From the NCBI RefSeq assembly GCF_001506165.1, contig NZ_CP011427.1, forward strand, positions 2,852,001 through 2,916,000: 64,000 nt of DNA, given 5' to 3'. Both the position numbers and the translations under genes were made by a program. Origin of the DNA: Pantoea vagans (lineage in GTDB: Bacteria > Pseudomonadota > Gammaproteobacteria > Enterobacterales > Enterobacteriaceae). Under the pieces are notes generated by a model. It was not told the DNA's origin, did not search any database, and saw only the letters and a program-made list of their open reading frames with translations. Shown in pieces: positions 1-11,715 of the stretch (position 1 is its first letter; each line of letters begins with the position of its first letter).

Positions 1-2566
1 CCCGGAAGAGATAGAATCCCGCGTACAACAGCACTGGGATGAAAACGAAACCTTTAAAGTGACCGAGCAGGAAGGCAAAGAGAAGTATTACTGCCTTTCA
101 ATGCTGCCCTATCCTTCTGGCCGCCTACACATGGGCCACGTGCGTAACTACACCATTGGCGATGTAATCGCACGTTACCAGCGTATGCTCGGTAAAAACG
201 TCCTGCAGCCGATTGGCTGGGATGCGTTCGGTTTGCCAGCAGAAGGTGCCGCGGTAAAAAATAACACCGCCCCCGCCCCCTGGACATACGACAACATCGA
301 ATACATGAAGAACCAGCTGAAACTGCTGGGCTTTGGTTATGACTGGAGCCGCGAATTAGCGACCTGCCAGCCAGAGTACTATCGCTGGGAACAGTGGTTC
401 TTCACCAAGCTGTATGAAAAAGGCATGGTCTACAAGAAGACCTCTGCGGTGAACTGGTGCCCGAACGACCAAACCGTGCTGGCCAACGAACAGGTTATCG
501 ACGGCTGCTGCTGGCGCTGTGATACCAAAGTGGAACGCAAAGAGATCCCACAATGGTTCGTGAAAATCACCGCCTATGCTGAAGAACTGTTGAACGATCT
601 GGATAAGCTGGAAGACTGGCCTGAACAGGTCAAAACCATGCAGCGTAACTGGATTGGCCGTTCTGAAGGCGTTGAGATCACCTTTGATGTGGCTTACAGC
701 GAAGAGAAACTGACGGTTTACACCACCCGTCCAGATACCTTCCTGGGTGCCACTTACGTTGCCGTTGCGGCAGGCCACCCACTGGCGCGTCAGGCAGCAG
801 CCAGCAATCCTGCGCTGAGTGACTTTATCGCCGAGTGCAGCACCACCAAAGTCGCGGAAGCGGATATGGCGACGATGGAGAAGAAAGGCATGGCCACTGG
901 CCTGTTTGCTATCCATCCGCTGACCGGTGAAGAGATCCCTGTTTGGGTGGCTAACTTTGTGCTGATGGAATACGGCACCGGTGCGGTGATGGCCGTGCCA
1001 GGCCACGACCAGCGTGACTGGGAGTTTGCCACCAAGTACAACCTGAACATCAAGCCGGTTATCCTCAACCTTGACGGTTCAGAGCCCGATATCAGCGAAG
1101 CCGCAATGACTGAAAAAGGCACGCTGTTTAACTCTGGCGAGTACAACGGTCTGGACCATCAGGCGGGCTTCAACGCCATCGCTGATGCGCTGGCCGCTAA
1201 AGGTGTGGGCGTACGTAAAGTTAACTATCGCCTGCGCGACTGGGGTGTTTCCCGTCAGCGTTACTGGGGCGCGCCAATTCCAATGGTGACACTGGAAGAT
1301 GGCACGGTCATCCCGACGCCAGAAGACCAGTTGCCGGTTATTCTGCCAGAAGACGTGGTGATGGACGGTATTACCAGCCCAATCAAGGCCGATCCTGAGT
1401 GGGCGAAAACCACCGTGAACGGACAGCCTGCGCTGCGTGAGACCGATACATTTGACACCTTCATGGAGTCATCCTGGTATTACGCCCGTTACACCTGTGC
1501 CAACTATAACGAAGGCATGCTGGACCCGGCTGCGGCCAACTACTGGCTGCCGGTCGATCAGTATGTGGGTGGTATCGAACACGCCATCATGCACCTGATG
1601 TATTTCCGCTTCTATCACAAGCTGCTGCGTGACGCCGGCCTGGTCAATTCTGATGAGCCAGCTAAACGCCTGCTGTGTCAGGGCATGGTATTGGCCGATG
1701 CGTTCTACTACACCGGCGCTAACGGTGAACGTAACTGGGTGTCTCCGGTTGATGTGACGGTAGAGCGTGACGAGAAAGGTCGTATCGTTAAAGCTGTCGA
1801 CAATGCAGGCCGCGAAGTGGTGTATGCGGGCATGAGCAAAATGTCGAAGTCGAAAAACAACGGCATCGATCCACAGCTGATGGTTGAGCGTTACGGCGCG
1901 GATACCGTGCGTCTGTTCATGATGTTTGCTTCGCCAGCAGAGATGACGCTGGAATGGCAGGAGTCCGGTGTGGAAGGGGCTAACCGCTTCCTGAAGCGCG
2001 TCTGGAAACTGGCCTACGAGCACATTGCGAAAGGGGCCACCGTGGCGCTGGACGTGAACACGCTGAACGACGATCAGAAAGCGCTGCGTCGCGATCTGCA
2101 CAAAACCATCGCGAAAGTGGCGGATGATGTTGGCCGTCGCCAGACCTTCAACACCGCTATCGCAGCCATTATGGAGCTGATGAACAAGCTGATTCGTGCA
2201 CCACAGGAGAGCGAGCAAGATCGTGCCCTGCTGCAGGAATCCCTGGTGGCGGTTGTTCGTCTGCTGTATCCGTTCACCCCGCACGCCAGCTATGTTCTGT
2301 GGCAGGCACTGGGTGGTGAAGGCAGCGTTGATGAAGCCAGCTGGCCGGTTGCGGATGAAGCCGCAATGGTCGAAGATTCACTGCTGGTGGTCGTACAGGT
2401 GAATGGCAAAGTGCGCGGCAAAATCACCGTTGCGCCCGATGCTACGCAGGAGCAAGTTCAGGCGCGTGCTGCGCAGGAGCATCTGGTGGCGAAATATCTG
2501 GATGGCGTCACCCTTCGTAAAGTGATTTATGTCCCTGGCAAACTGCTTAACCTGGTCGTAGGTTAA
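1..2566 (+). CDS. leuS: Leucyl-tRNA synthetase (5' end cut by window)
   Basis: This class Ia enzyme charges tRNA-Leu with leucine in the cytosol. The reading frame is open from base 2, and the residues before the first in-frame GTG (59) already match the LeuS N-terminus ([13 protein letters not shown]). The true start therefore lies about six codons to the left and 59 is not a start. Visible motifs are the HIGH-type signature HMGH in the Rossmann fold, the zinc-domain cysteines (NWCPND, CCWRC), the CP1 editing domain with its TRPDT motif, and the KMSKS loop ([10 protein letters not shown]). The C-terminal tRNA-binding domain is complete and ends at TAA. lptE follows after 14 bases with a strong ribosome site, as in E. 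coli. Confidence 0.98.
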   Translation, partial: PEEIESRVQQHWDENETFKVTEQEGKEKYYCLSMLPYPSGRLHMGHVRNYTIGDVIARYQRMLGKNVLQPIGWDAFGLPAEGAAVKNNTAPAPWTYDNIEYMKNQLKLLGFGYDWSRELATCQPEYYRWEQWFFTKLYEKGMVYKKTSAVNWCPNDQTVLANEQVIDGCCWRCDTKVERKEIPQWFVKITAYAEELLNDLDKLEDWPEQVKTMQRNWIGRSEGVEITFDVAYSEEKLTVYTTRPDTFLGATYVAVAAGHPLARQAAASNPALSDFIAECSTTKVAEADMATMEKKGMATGLFAIHPLTGEEIPVWVANFVLMEYGTGAVMAVPGHDQRDWEFATKYNLNIKPVILNLDGSEPDISEAAMTEKGTLFNSGEYNGLDHQAGFNAIADALAAKGVGVRKVNYRLRDWGVSRQRYWGAPIPMVTLEDGTVIPTPEDQLPVILPEDVVMDGITSPIKADPEWAKTTVNGQPALRETDTFDTFMESSWYYARYTCANYNEGMLDPAAANYWLPVDQYVGGIEHAIMHLMYFRFYHKLLRDAGLVNSDEPAKRLLCQGMVLADAFYYTGANGERNWVSPVDVTVERDEKGRIVKAVDNAGREVVYAGMSKMSKSKNNGIDPQLMVERYGADTVRLFMMFASPAEMTLEWQESGVEGANRFLKRVWKLAYEHIAKGATVALDVNTLNDDQKALRRDLHKTIAKVADDVGRRQTFNTAIAAIMELMNKLIRAPQESEQDRALLQESLVAVVRLLYPFTPHASYVLWQALGGEGSVDEASWPVADEAAMVEDSLLVVVQVNGKVRGKITVAPDATQEQVQARAAQEHLVAKYLDGVTLRKVIYVPGKLLNLVVG

Positions 2567-2580
2567 GTTCAGGAGGAACT

Positions 2581-3180
2581 GTGCGACAACTGATTATCAG
2601 GCTGTTTGTCCTGCTGGCGGTGATGATCACCGCTGGATGTGGTTTTCACCCGCGCGGCACCACCATGGTGCCAACTGAGATGAAAACGCTGATCGTCCAG
2701 AGCGGCGACCCTTATGGTCCGCTGGCACGTACCGTGCGCCAGCAGCTGCGTATCAATGATGTGACCATCGTTGAAGACAGCAAAAAGGCGAGTGCGAAGT
2801 ACCCTACTCTGCGCCTGGGCGCAGAAATGCAGGGGCGTGATACTGCATCGGTGTTTATAAGCGGCACCACCGCTGAATATTCCCTGGTGATGACGGTCAC
2901 CGCACAGGTTCTGCTGCCGGGCAAAGGTATCTACCCGATCAGCACCACCGTGTATCGTTCTTTCTTCGACAACCCGAACGCCGCACTGGCCAAGGATGCC
3001 GAGCAGGACATGATCGTACAGGAGATGCGTCAGCGCGCTGCCGAGCAGTTGGTGCGTAAGCTGCTGACCGTTCATGCCGCGCAGGAAAGCAACAAAGACA
3101 CACTGCCGCAGCCGGAGACGATTGCACCGGGTCAGAACTCACCGGAAGTGCCGTCTTCGTCAGCTACCAGTCTGCAATGA
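2581..3180 (+). CDS. lptE: LPS-assembly lipoprotein LptE
   Basis: LptE is the outer-membrane lipoprotein that plugs the LptD barrel and helps place lipopolysaccharide on the cell surface. The 199-residue product begins with a short hydrophobic signal and the lipobox TAGC (lipidated Cys near residue 20), followed by the family's GFHPRG start of the mature protein. The start is GTG, set by an AGGAGG ribosome site seven bases upstream. Its last codons overlap the start of holA (ATGA). The leuS-lptE-holA-nadD order is the usual enterobacterial one. Confidence 0.96.
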   Translation: MRQLIIRLFVLLAVMITAGCGFHPRGTTMVPTEMKTLIVQSGDPYGPLARTVRQQLRINDVTIVEDSKKASAKYPTLRLGAEMQGRDTASVFISGTTAEYSLVMTVTAQVLLPGKGIYPISTTVYRSFFDNPNAALAKDAEQDMIVQEMRQRAAEQLVRKLLTVHAAQESNKDTLPQPETIAPGQNSPEVPSSSATSLQ

Positions 3181-4208
3181 TCAGGATTTATCCTGAACAA
3201 CTGAGCGCGCAGCTTCGAGAGGGGCTGCGCGCCTGTTATTTTCTCACCGGCAATGAACCTCTGCTGATTCAAGAGAGTGCCGACGCTATCCGCGCAGCCT
3301 CGACCGCACAGGGCTTTGAAGAGCACTTCAGCGTCACGTTGGATGCGCAAACCGATTGGGATGCGATCTTTGCCAGCTGTCAGGCGCTCAGCCTGTTTAC
3401 CCAGCGCCAAACCTTAACCTTACAGTTGCCAGAAAATGGTCCGAATGCCGCCATGGCAGAGCAACTGGTCAAACTGGCCGGTTTGCTGCACAGCGATATT
3501 CTGCTGATTTTACGTATGGCAAAGCTGACCAAAGCGCAGGAAAACAGCGCCTGGTTTAAAGCGCACAGCGGGCATGCCGTGGTAGTGCCGTGCCAGACGC
3601 CGGAACAGGCACAGCTGCCGCGCTGGGTTGCCAGCCGTGCAAAAGCCATGAAATTAAGTGTCGATGATGCCGCCATTCAGCTGCTGTGCTACTGCTATGA
3701 GGGTAACCTGCTGGCCTTAGCGCAAGCTCTGGAACGTCTTTCACTGTTATGGCCGGATGGCAAACTGACGCTGCCGCGCGTGGAAGAGGCAGTCAACGAT
3801 GCCGCGCACTTTACGCCGTTTCACTGGGTGGATGCACTGCTGGCCGGGAAAAGTAAACGCGCCCTGCACATCCTGCATCAGCTGGAGAAAGAGGACGCCG
3901 AAGTGGTGATTCTGCTGCGCTCGCTGCAACGCGATTTACTCACGTTGTTGCATCTGCAGCGTAACCAGGCAAAACAGGGTTTACGCACGCTGATGGATCA
4001 GCAACGCATCTGGCAAAATCGTCGTGCACTGTTTACCGAAGCCCTGCAGCGCCTTGATGCGCGACGTTTACAGCGCGCGGTACATCTGCTGGCTGAGCTG
4101 GAACTGACCATGAAGCAGGATTACGGTCAAAACCTGTGGCCTCAGCTAGAAACGCTGTCGCTGTTGATCTGCCATCGTGATTTTCCCTTGAGTTTCACCG
4201 ATGTCTAA
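3177..4208 (+). CDS. holA: DNA polymerase III subunit delta
   Basis: HolA is the clamp-loader subunit that opens the beta sliding clamp. The 343-residue length equals the E. coli protein. The N-terminus ([17 protein letters not shown]) is that of the AAA+-like domain, which lacks a working P-loop as is normal for delta. The C-terminal helical collar (around residues 210-340) is complete. The ATG overlaps the lptE stop by four bases and the gene end overlaps nadD by eight, so translation is probably coupled through the three genes. Confidence 0.97.
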   Translation: MIRIYPEQLSAQLREGLRACYFLTGNEPLLIQESADAIRAASTAQGFEEHFSVTLDAQTDWDAIFASCQALSLFTQRQTLTLQLPENGPNAAMAEQLVKLAGLLHSDILLILRMAKLTKAQENSAWFKAHSGHAVVVPCQTPEQAQLPRWVASRAKAMKLSVDDAAIQLLCYCYEGNLLALAQALERLSLLWPDGKLTLPRVEEAVNDAAHFTPFHWVDALLAGKSKRALHILHQLEKEDAEVVILLRSLQRDLLTLLHLQRNQAKQGLRTLMDQQRIWQNRRALFTEALQRLDARRLQRAVHLLAELELTMKQDYGQNLWPQLETLSLLICHRDFPLSFTDV

Positions 4209-4845
4209 ACTCTATGCGCTGTTTGGCGGCACCTTTGATCCGATCCATTTTGGCCATCTGCGTCCAGTGGAAGCCCTGGCGCAGCAGGTGGGTTTGAAGA
4301 AGGTGACGTTGTTACCCAACAATGTGCCGCCGCATCGCCCTCAGCCCGAAGCCAGTGCGCAGCAGCGCGTTGAGATGCTGCGTTGTGCCATCGCCGACCG
4401 CCCTTTATTTGATATCGACACACGGGAACTGGAGCGCGACACGCCCTCCTGGACTGTGGCCACGCTTGAAGCACTGCGTGCGGAACGCGGTGCAGAACAG
4501 CCCCTCGGGTTTATCATCGGACAGGATTCTCTGCTAACGTTATCCAAATGGCATCGCTGGCAGGATTTGCTGTCGCTGTGCCATTTGCTGGTTTGCAAGC
4601 GTCCCGGCTATGCGGCACAGATGGAGAGTGTTGACATGCAGCAGTGGCTGGATGCCCATCTGGCGCAGAACCCGCAGCAGTTGCATCAGGCACCTTCAGG
4701 CCACATCTGGTTGGCGGATACCCCGCTGTTCGACATCTCCGCCACAGAAATACGCCAGCGTCGCCATAGCGGTCAATCCTGTACCGATCTGCTGCCCGAT
4801 GCGGTCATTGACTATATCGATCGCGCTGGCTTATATCGCGCTTGA
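4201..4845 (+). CDS. nadD: Nicotinate-nucleotide adenylyltransferase
   Basis: NadD transfers AMP to nicotinate mononucleotide to make deamido-NAD in NAD synthesis. The 214-residue protein shows the nucleotidyltransferase signature near its start ([15 protein letters not shown], with the (T/H)xGH element) and the C-terminal ISATEIRQR motif of the family. The ATG lies inside the end of holA. rsfS follows after a gap of about 90 bases. Confidence 0.97.
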   Translation: MSKLYALFGGTFDPIHFGHLRPVEALAQQVGLKKVTLLPNNVPPHRPQPEASAQQRVEMLRCAIADRPLFDIDTRELERDTPSWTVATLEALRAERGAEQPLGFIIGQDSLLTLSKWHRWQDLLSLCHLLVCKRPGYAAQMESVDMQQWLDAHLAQNPQQLHQAPSGHIWLADTPLFDISATEIRQRRHSGQSCTDLLPDAVIDYIDRAGLYRA

Positions 4846-4935
4846 TCGTTGCGTGCTATACTGCGCCGCTTCATTTTCGGCTACGTTTTCGGGCATTCAG
4901 CCTGCTCGCAATCACCTGTTTTTAAGGGGAACCTT

Positions 4936-5253
4936 TTGCAAGGTAAAGCACTCCAAGATTTCGTTATTGATAAGATTGATGATCTTAAAGGTCAGGACAT
5001 CATTGCTGTCGATGTTCAGGGCAAATCCAGCATCACCGACTGCATGATTATCTGCACCGGCACCTCCACGCGCCACGTTATTTCGATTGCCGATCACGTG
5101 ATGCAGGAATCACGTGCAGCTGGCCTTAAGCCATTGGGCGTAGACGGTAAAGCTGCCGCTGACTGGGTCGTGGTTGATCTCGGCGAAGTGATCGTTCACG
5201 TCATGCAGGAAGAGAGCCGCCAGCTGTATGAGCTGGAAAAGCTCTGGAGCTAA
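4936..5253 (+). CDS. rsfS: Ribosome silencing factor RsfS
   Basis: RsfS binds ribosomal protein uL14 and blocks subunit joining in stationary phase. The 105-residue product [16 protein letters not shown]... matches the E. coli protein in length and sequence (DUF143/Iojap family). The open frame extends further left, but homology starts at the TTG at 4936, preceded by AAGGGGA, so I take that rare start codon rather than the upstream ATG at 4849. rlmH begins three bases after the stop, which is the conserved rsfS-rlmH pair. Confidence 0.95.
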   Translation: MQGKALQDFVIDKIDDLKGQDIIAVDVQGKSSITDCMIICTGTSTRHVISIADHVMQESRAAGLKPLGVDGKAAADWVVVDLGEVIVHVMQEESRQLYELEKLWS

Positions 5254-5256
5254 GCG

Positions 5257-5727
5257 TTGAAACTTCAGCTGGTGGCCGTTGGCACCAAAATGCCCGATTG
5301 GGTTCAGACCGGTTTCATGGAATATCTACGCCGTTTTCCCAAGGATATGCCGTTTGAACTGACCGAAGTCACTGCCGGTAAACGCGGCAAGAACGCGGAC
5401 ATCAAACGCATTCTGGAAAAAGAGGGCGAAGCGATGCTGGCTGCCGTGGGTAAAGGCAATCGCATTGTCACGCTGGATATTCCAGGTCAGCCGTGGGAAA
5501 CGCCCCAACTGGCGCAGCAGCTTGAGCGCTGGAAGCTGGACGGCCGCGATGTCAGCTTGCTGATCGGCGGTCCGGAAGGACTGGCGCCGGCGTGTAAAGC
5601 CGCCGCCGAACAGAGCTGGTCGCTTTCTGCGTTAACGCTACCGCACCCGTTAGTGCGCGTGTTGGTGGCGGAAAGTTTGTATCGTGCCTGGAGCATTACG
5701 ACGAATCACCCTTATCACCGTGAATAA
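5257..5727 (+). CDS. rlmH: 23S rRNA pseudouridine-1915 N3-methyltransferase
   Basis: RlmH is a SPOUT-fold enzyme that methylates the pseudouridine at position 1915 of 23S rRNA in assembled ribosomes. The 156-residue product shows the SAM-binding knot region (LLIGGPEGL) and the C-terminal [12 protein letters not shown] and YHRE end typical of the family. The start codon is TTG, directly after the rsfS stop. Confidence 0.97.
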   Translation: MKLQLVAVGTKMPDWVQTGFMEYLRRFPKDMPFELTEVTAGKRGKNADIKRILEKEGEAMLAAVGKGNRIVTLDIPGQPWETPQLAQQLERWKLDGRDVSLLIGGPEGLAPACKAAAEQSWSLSALTLPHPLVRVLVAESLYRAWSITTNHPYHRE

Positions 5728-5761
5728 ACGCCTGACAACCTCCAGACAATAAACGCAGCGG

Positions 5762-7666
5762 ATGAAATTACAGAGCAACGCCTTTCGCGACTACACTGCT
5801 GAACAGAAACTCTTTGTCCGCCGGGCTCTGGTGGCTTTTGTTGGCATTTTTCTCCTCTCCAGCGTGCTGGTGGTAAACCTCTATCACCTGCAAATCCTGC
5901 GTTTCGACGATTACAGCACCCGTTCAAATGAAAACCGCATCAAGCTGGTGCCCGTGGCACCGAGCCGCGGCATCATCTTTGACCGTAACGGCGTGCCGCT
6001 GGCGCTGAACCGTACGATCTATCAGGCGGAGCTGGTGCCAGAAAAAGTTGATGATCTTAAGCAGACCTTGCAAGACCTGCGTCCGGTGCTGGATCTGACT
6101 GACGACGACATCGACGCCTTTGAGAAAGAGCGCAAGCGCTCGCGCCGCTTTACCTCCATTCCGGTGAAAACCGCACTGAACGAAGTCCAGGTTGCGCGCT
6201 TTGCGGTGAACCAGTACCGCTTCCCCGGTGTGGAAGTCAAAGGCTATCAGCGCCGTTATTATCCTTACGGCCAGACCCTGACTCACGTGGTGGGTTACGT
6301 ATCAAAAATCAACGATCGTGACGTTAAACGGTTGGATGATGAAGGGAAATGGCCTAACTATGCCGCAACGCATGATATCGGTAAGCTGGGCATCGAAAAC
6401 TACTACGAAGATGTGCTGCACGGCAAAACCGGCTATGAAGAGGTTGAAGTTAACAACCGTGGTCGCGTGATCCGCCAGTTGCATGAACAATCTCCTCAGG
6501 CTGGGCGTGATATCTATCTCACCGTTGATCTCAAGCTGCAGCAGTATATTGAAACCCTGTTGACCGGCAGCCGCGCAGCAGTGGTGGTGAGCGATCCACG
6601 CACCGGTGAAATTCTGGCGCTGGTGTCGACGCCAAGCTATGACCCCAATCTGTTTGTCGATGGTATTTCCAGCAAAGATTACAAAGCACTGCTGGGTGAC
6701 GAGAACCGTCCACTCTATAACCGTGCGTTACAGGCATCCTATCCGCCTGCATCCACCGTTAAACCTTATGTCGCCGTGTCCGCACTCAGTGCCGGCGTGA
6801 TTAACCGTAATACCAGTTTGTTCGATCCCGGCTGGTGGCAGTTGCCAGGTTCGGAAAAGCGTTACCGCGACTGGAAAAAGTGGGGACACGGTCGGCTTAA
6901 CGTCACTAAATCGCTGGAAGAATCCGCGGATACCTTCTTCTATCAGGTTGCCTATGATATGGGCATTGATCGCCTGTCCGAGTGGATGACCAAATTCGGT
7001 TATGGCCATCGCACCGGCATCGATCTGCCGCAAGAAAGCCCAGGCAACATGCCGACCCGCGAATGGAAACTGAAGCGCTTTAAAAAGCCCTGGTATCAGG
7101 GTGACACCATCCCAGTGGGCATCGGGCAAGGTTACTGGACGGCGACGCCCGTACAGATGAACAAAGCAATGATGATTTTGATTAACGATGGCGTAATCAA
7201 AGTGCCCCACTTGCTGCGCGCCACCCGTGAAGGGCAAACCATGGTGCCTTATCGTCAGCCACCCGATGCCCCGATTGGTGATATCCACTCTGGCTACTGG
7301 GAAATCGCCAAAGACGGTATGTATGGCGTGGCGAACCGCCCTAACGGGACCGCACACAAAAGCTTTGCTGACGCGCCTTATAAAATCGCCGCAAAATCAG
7401 GTACTGCGCAGGTCTTCGGCTTGAAAGAGAACGAAACCTATAACGCCCATAAGATTGCCGAGCGGTTGCGCGACCATAAACTGATGACGGCTTTCGCGCC
7501 GTATGACAAACCGCGCGTGGCGGTCACCATGATTCTGGAAAACGGCGGTGCCGGCCCTGCGGTAGGTACTGTAATGCGCCAGATTCTCGACCACATAATG
7601 TTAGGCGACAACAATACCGTGCTGCCTGAAGCCGCACCGACGCCGCCTGGCTACGAAGGTGAATAA
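5762..7666 (+). CDS. mrdA: Penicillin-binding protein 2 (elongasome transpeptidase)
   Basis: PBP2 is the class B transpeptidase that cross-links peptidoglycan during rod elongation, together with RodA. The 634-residue protein has an N-terminal membrane anchor (about residues 22-42), a pedestal domain, and a transpeptidase domain with the active-site SxxK (ASTVK; catalytic Ser331), a SAD-type SxN motif (EESADTF) and KSGTAQ. mrdB starts two bases after its stop, so the two partners are co-translated. Confidence 0.98.
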   Translation: MKLQSNAFRDYTAEQKLFVRRALVAFVGIFLLSSVLVVNLYHLQILRFDDYSTRSNENRIKLVPVAPSRGIIFDRNGVPLALNRTIYQAELVPEKVDDLKQTLQDLRPVLDLTDDDIDAFEKERKRSRRFTSIPVKTALNEVQVARFAVNQYRFPGVEVKGYQRRYYPYGQTLTHVVGYVSKINDRDVKRLDDEGKWPNYAATHDIGKLGIENYYEDVLHGKTGYEEVEVNNRGRVIRQLHEQSPQAGRDIYLTVDLKLQQYIETLLTGSRAAVVVSDPRTGEILALVSTPSYDPNLFVDGISSKDYKALLGDENRPLYNRALQASYPPASTVKPYVAVSALSAGVINRNTSLFDPGWWQLPGSEKRYRDWKKWGHGRLNVTKSLEESADTFFYQVAYDMGIDRLSEWMTKFGYGHRTGIDLPQESPGNMPTREWKLKRFKKPWYQGDTIPVGIGQGYWTATPVQMNKAMMILINDGVIKVPHLLRATREGQTMVPYRQPPDAPIGDIHSGYWEIAKDGMYGVANRPNGTAHKSFADAPYKIAAKSGTAQVFGLKENETYNAHKIAERLRDHKLMTAFAPYDKPRVAVTMILENGGAGPAVGTVMRQILDHIMLGDNNTVLPEAAPTPPGYEGE

Positions 7667-7668
7667 AG

Positions 7669-8787
7669 ATGTCCATGAACGATAGCCCGCAGAAACGATC
7701 GATCTGGACGCGTATCCACATCGACCCGATTTTTATGCTGATCATCCTCGCGCTACTGACCTACAGCGCCATCGTGATCTGGAGTGCAAGTGGCCAGGAC
7801 CCAGGTATGATGGAGCGTAAGCTCGGCCAGATCGCGATGGGCGTGATTATCATGCTGGTGATGGCGCAGGTGCCACCGCGCGTCTATGAGAGTTGGGCGC
7901 CGTATCTCTATATTGTCTGCGTGATATTACTGGTGGCCGTTGACGCCTTTGGGCATATCAGTAAGGGTGCACAGCGCTGGCTGGATCTCGGATTTGTGCG
8001 TTTTCAGCCCTCGGAGATAGCCAAAATTGCGGTGCCGCTGATGGTCGCGCGCTTTATCAACCGCGATGTCTGCCCCCCTACCCTGAAAAATACCGGCATC
8101 GCGTTAGTGCTGATTTTCATGCCAACTCTGCTGGTGGCGGCGCAGCCGGACTTGGGTACATCTATTCTGATTGCCGCTTCGGGTCTGTTTGTGCTGTTCC
8201 TGTCAGGCATGAGCTGGAAGCTGATCGCGGTAGCTGTGCTGCTGGTTGCCGCGTTCATTCCCGTTCTGTGGTTCTTCCTGATGCACGACTATCAGCGTGA
8301 CCGCGTCATGATGCTGCTGGATCCAGAAAGTGATCCACTCGGCGCGGGCTATCACATCATCCAGTCAAAAATTGCGATAGGTTCCGGTGGGCTGCGCGGT
8401 AAAGGCTGGCTGCACGGCACGCAGTCGCAACTTGAGTTTCTCCCTGAACGCCACACCGACTTTATTTTTGCCGTGTTAGCGGAAGAACTTGGCCTGGTCG
8501 GGGTGTTGCTGTTGCTGGTCCTGTATCTGTTGCTGATTCTACGCGGGCTGATTGTCGCAGCCCGTGCACAAACCACTTTTGGTCGTGTAATGGCCGGCGG
8601 TTTGATGCTGATTTTATTCGTTTATGTTTTCGTTAACATTGGCATGGTAAGTGGTATCTTACCCGTGGTCGGCGTACCGCTGCCGCTGGTGAGCTACGGC
8701 GGATCGGCATTGATTGTGTTAATGGCCGGATTTGGCATCGTGATGTCGATCCATACTCATCGAAAAATGTTATCTAAAAGCGTTTAA
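7669..8787 (+). CDS. mrdB: RodA, elongasome peptidoglycan glycosyltransferase
   Basis: RodA is the SEDS-family polymerase that builds glycan strands with PBP2. The 372-residue protein is almost entirely membrane segments and shows the family hallmarks, including [12 protein letters not shown], the catalytic-region stretch ending in [15 protein letters not shown], and the C-terminal [10 protein letters not shown]. It lies in a tight operon with mrdA upstream and rlpA 10 bases downstream. Confidence 0.98.
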   Translation: MSMNDSPQKRSIWTRIHIDPIFMLIILALLTYSAIVIWSASGQDPGMMERKLGQIAMGVIIMLVMAQVPPRVYESWAPYLYIVCVILLVAVDAFGHISKGAQRWLDLGFVRFQPSEIAKIAVPLMVARFINRDVCPPTLKNTGIALVLIFMPTLLVAAQPDLGTSILIAASGLFVLFLSGMSWKLIAVAVLLVAAFIPVLWFFLMHDYQRDRVMMLLDPESDPLGAGYHIIQSKIAIGSGGLRGKGWLHGTQSQLEFLPERHTDFIFAVLAEELGLVGVLLLLVLYLLLILRGLIVAARAQTTFGRVMAGGLMLILFVYVFVNIGMVSGILPVVGVPLPLVSYGGSALIVLMAGFGIVMSIHTHRKMLSKSV

Positions 8788-8797
8788 GAGGCTGCAC

Positions 8798-9895
8798 ATG
8801 CGTAAGGATTGGCTTGGGGTTGTACTCGCATCACTGGTACTGGCTGCCTGTTCTACTCCAGAACAGCAGACTAACACGGCACCGCCACAACCGGCCTATA
8901 ACGGCCCGGTGGTTGAGATCCCAGGCGTGGAGCCACGCTATGAACCGATCAATCCGTCCACCAGCCAGGATTACAGCGTTAACGGTAAAAATTACCGCGT
9001 GATTCAGGATCCGTCGAATTACAGCGAAATCGGTCTGGCGACCTGGTACGGTGACGAAGCTAAAGGCAATCGAACTGCGATTGGTGAATCTTACGATCCG
9101 GATGCCATGACTGCTGCTCACCCGACGTTGCCATTGCCAAGCTATGTGCGCGTGACTAACCTCGCCAACGGTCGTCAGATTGTGGTGCGCGTGAACGATC
9201 GCGGCCCTTATACGCCGGGGCGGATTATCGATTTATCTCGTGCCGCAGGCGATCGTCTTAACATCTCGAATAACACGCGCGTACGTGTGGATTACATCAA
9301 AGTCGCGCCGGATGGCTCGGTTTCCGGTCCTGGCACCATTGGCACTACCGTTGCTAAGCAGAGCTATGCCCTACCCGCACGCCCTGACTTGGGCGGCGGC
9401 ATGGTGATGATGGGCGGCAGCAGCGCTAATGCCACACCAACCCCAGCCCCGCAGGATGTCCGCGCGGTGGATAACAGCACGCTGCAAAGCAACGGCAATA
9501 TGGGTGCGCCAGTACAAAGCAGCGGTTTCCTTGGTGCGCCACAGCCGTTAGCCAATGGTGTACTGGAAGGCAGTGAACCCGCGGCCACGCCTGCCCCTGC
9601 GGCAGTTGCGGCGCCGGTGGCGGCCAGTGCTGCCCCCGTGAGTCAGAATGCTCACGCTGGAAGCGGTTACGTGGTACAGGTCGGCGCCGTCAATGACGCG
9701 GCACGTGCCCGCCAACTTGCCACCAGCCTGGGCAAACGTTTTGGTGTGCCGGGCAGCGTTGAGGCCAACGGTAATGTCTATCGCATCCAGCTCGGGGGTT
9801 ACAAAAGCCGAGCTGAAGCCGCAGCGTTACAGCAGCGTCTGACCACTGAAGCACAGATGAGCTCATTTATTACCACTGCCCGCCCGTCAATGTAA
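8798..9895 (+). CDS. rlpA: Septal ring lytic transglycosylase lipoprotein RlpA
   Basis: RlpA is an outer-membrane lipoprotein acting on septal peptidoglycan. The 365-residue protein has a lipobox LAAC (Cys18), a central double-psi beta-barrel domain (about residues 75-165, with GLATWYGDE and VRVNDRGPY), a low-complexity Ala/Pro linker (about 200-285), and a C-terminal SPOR domain that binds denuded glycans. It follows mrdB closely and is the last gene before the separate dacA promoter. Confidence 0.95.
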   Translation: MRKDWLGVVLASLVLAACSTPEQQTNTAPPQPAYNGPVVEIPGVEPRYEPINPSTSQDYSVNGKNYRVIQDPSNYSEIGLATWYGDEAKGNRTAIGESYDPDAMTAAHPTLPLPSYVRVTNLANGRQIVVRVNDRGPYTPGRIIDLSRAAGDRLNISNNTRVRVDYIKVAPDGSVSGPGTIGTTVAKQSYALPARPDLGGGMVMMGGSSANATPTPAPQDVRAVDNSTLQSNGNMGAPVQSSGFLGAPQPLANGVLEGSEPAATPAPAAVAAPVAASAAPVSQNAHAGSGYVVQVGAVNDAARARQLATSLGKRFGVPGSVEANGNVYRIQLGGYKSRAEAAALQQRLTTEAQMSSFITTARPSM

Positions 9896-9957
9896 CGGGC
9901 AGTCAATTTTACCGCTGATACTGATTTGCAAAGCAAGATGTCGCCCGATCGGGCGTT

Positions 9958-9966
9958 TGCTATAGT
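9958..9966 (+). promoter_or_regulatory. Extended -10 promoter element of dacA
   Basis: TGCTATAGT fits an extended -10 element (TGn followed by a TATAAT-like hexamer) 46 bases before the dacA ATG. A short GC-rich palindrome (cgcccgatcgggcg, 9942-9955) lies just upstream and may serve as the end of the rlpA transcript or as a regulator site. No good -35 hexamer is visible, which is normal for extended -10 promoters. Confidence 0.5.
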
Positions 9967-10012
9967 AAGGCACTTTTTTCACTCTTAGCCCACGGATGTT
10001 GTAGTCCTTAAC

Positions 10013-11224
10013 ATGAATACGCTGAAACCTTCTCGTTTTCTGAAACGCCTGACAGTGGGATCACTGGTCGCCCTCTCTCTCAGCCATGCCGCATTTGCGG
10101 ATGATGTTAATCTTAAGACGATGATCCCGGGCGTACCGGAAATCGATGCTGAAGCTTACGTGCTGATGGATGCCAACTCCGGCAAAGTACTGGCGGAAAA
10201 GAACGCTGATGCACGCCGCGATCCTGCCAGCCTGACCAAAATGATGACCAGCTACGTCATTGGTCAAGCGGTCAAAGCCGGTAAAATCCACAACGATGAT
10301 ATCGTCACCGTAGGGAAAGATGCCTGGGCAACCGGCAACCCGGTGTTCAAGGGCTCGTCACTGATGTTCCTGAAACCAGGCGATCGCGTACCGGTTTCCC
10401 AGCTGACGCGCGGTATCGTTTTGCAATCGGGTAACGATGCTTGTGTGGCAATGGCGGACTATGTCGCCGGTAGCCAGGACGCCTTTGTTAGCCTGATGAA
10501 CAACTACGTTAACGCACTGGGCCTGAAAAACACCCACTTCCAGACCGTACACGGCCTGGATGCTGAAGGTCAGTACAGCTCACCACGCGATATGGCGCTG
10601 ATTGGTCAGGCACTGATTCGTGACGTTCCGGACGAATACGCGGTTTACCGTGAAAAAGATTTCACCTTTAACAACATCAAACAGATGAACCGTAACGGTT
10701 TGCTGTGGGATACCAGCCTGAACGTGGACGGTATCAAAACCGGTCATACTGATGCCGCTGGTTACAACCTGGTGGCATCCGCTACTGAAGGCCAGATGCG
10801 TCTGATTTCTGCGGTAATGGGTGGTCGTACCTATAAAGGCCGTGAAACCGAGAGCAAAAAACTGCTGACCTGGGGCTTCCGCTTCTTTGAAACCGTAGCA
10901 CCACTGAAAGCGGGTAAAGAGTTTGCTTCTGAGCCAGTGTGGTTCGGTAACAGCGATCGTGTGCAGTTGGGCGTGGAAAAAGATGCCTATCTGACGATTC
11001 CTCGCGGCCGCATGAAAGACCTGAAAGCCAGCTATGTGCTGAACAACACCGAACTGCATGCACCGCTGCAGAAAAATCAGGTCGTGGGCAGCATTAACTT
11101 CCAGTTAGATGGAAAAACCATCGAACAGCGTCCGCTGGTGGTACTGAACGAAGTGCAGGAAGGCGGCTTCTTCGGTCGTATCATTGATTACATCAAACTG
11201 ATGTTCCATCACTGGTTCGGTTAA
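10013..11224 (+). CDS. dacA: D-alanyl-D-alanine carboxypeptidase (PBP5)
   Basis: PBP5 trims the terminal D-Ala from peptidoglycan stem peptides at the periplasmic face of the inner membrane. The 403-residue protein has a signal peptide ending near AFA-DD, the SxxK active site (ASLTK, Ser73/Lys76), the SGN motif, the KTG motif (IKTGHTD), a beta-rich C-terminal domain, and a terminal amphipathic helix ([14 protein letters not shown]) that attaches it to the membrane. It has its own promoter and a strong terminator. Confidence 0.98.
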   Translation: MNTLKPSRFLKRLTVGSLVALSLSHAAFADDVNLKTMIPGVPEIDAEAYVLMDANSGKVLAEKNADARRDPASLTKMMTSYVIGQAVKAGKIHNDDIVTVGKDAWATGNPVFKGSSLMFLKPGDRVPVSQLTRGIVLQSGNDACVAMADYVAGSQDAFVSLMNNYVNALGLKNTHFQTVHGLDAEGQYSSPRDMALIGQALIRDVPDEYAVYREKDFTFNNIKQMNRNGLLWDTSLNVDGIKTGHTDAAGYNLVASATEGQMRLISAVMGGRTYKGRETESKKLLTWGFRFFETVAPLKAGKEFASEPVWFGNSDRVQLGVEKDAYLTIPRGRMKDLKASYVLNNTELHAPLQKNQVVGSINFQLDGKTIEQRPLVVLNEVQEGGFFGRIIDYIKLMFHHWFG

Positions 11225-11287
11225 GAACAGCTTGAAAAAACGCCCGTCTGGTACAATATAAATACAATCCCCGTATCAAACGTGTAG

Positions 11288-11313
11288 GGGAGGCCTTCTG
11301 GCCTCCCTTTTTA
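11288..11313 (+). terminator. Intrinsic terminator of dacA
   Basis: A perfect 8-bp stem (GGGAGGCC / GGCCTCCC) with a TTCT loop is followed by a T-rich tail. It lies 63 bases after the dacA stop and before ybeD. Confidence 0.9.
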
Positions 11314-11382
11314 ACTTTTTTGCACCACCCGTAAGGGACGCATTTTTGCCTCCCGAATTATCTGTTAAGCACCGGAGTCAAC

Positions 11383-11646
11383 ATGAAAACCAAACTGAAT
11401 GAACTGCTCGAATTCCCTACCCCCTTCACTTATAAAGTCATGGGACTGGCGCAACCGGAGCTGGTTGATCAAGTGGTTGAAGTGGTGCAACGTCACGCGC
11501 CAGGCGACTATACCCCGGCGGTGAAGCCCAGCAGCAAAGGCAACTATCACTCCGTCTCCATCACCATTACCGCCACGCATATCGAACAAGTTGAAACCCT
11601 TTACGAAGAGTTAGGCAATATCGAAATCGTGCGTATGGTTCTGTAA
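11383..11646 (+). CDS. ybeD: DUF493 family protein YbeD
   Basis: This 87-residue cytosolic protein belongs to the DUF493/YbeD family of small ACT-like proteins, whose role is not firmly established. The family motif [11 protein letters not shown] is near the N-terminus. Its place between dacA and lipB is conserved in enterobacteria. A hairpin after the gene separates it from lipB. Confidence 0.94.
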   Translation: MKTKLNELLEFPTPFTYKVMGLAQPELVDQVVEVVQRHAPGDYTPAVKPSSKGNYHSVSITITATHIEQVETLYEELGNIEIVRMVL

Positions 11647-11651
11647 TACCC

Positions 11652-11679
11652 ACGCTGGCAAAGGCAGCTTTGCCAGCGT
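11652..11679 (+). terminator. Hairpin after ybeD
   Basis: A perfect 12-bp inverted repeat (ACGCTGGCAAAG ... CTTTGCCAGCGT) with a GCAG loop starts six bases after the ybeD stop. The tail is only weakly T-rich, so it may end transcription or stabilise the 3' end. Confidence 0.6.
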
Positions 11680-11715
11680 TATACTCAGCCCTTCACTCTT
11701 TACCGGATTTCCGCT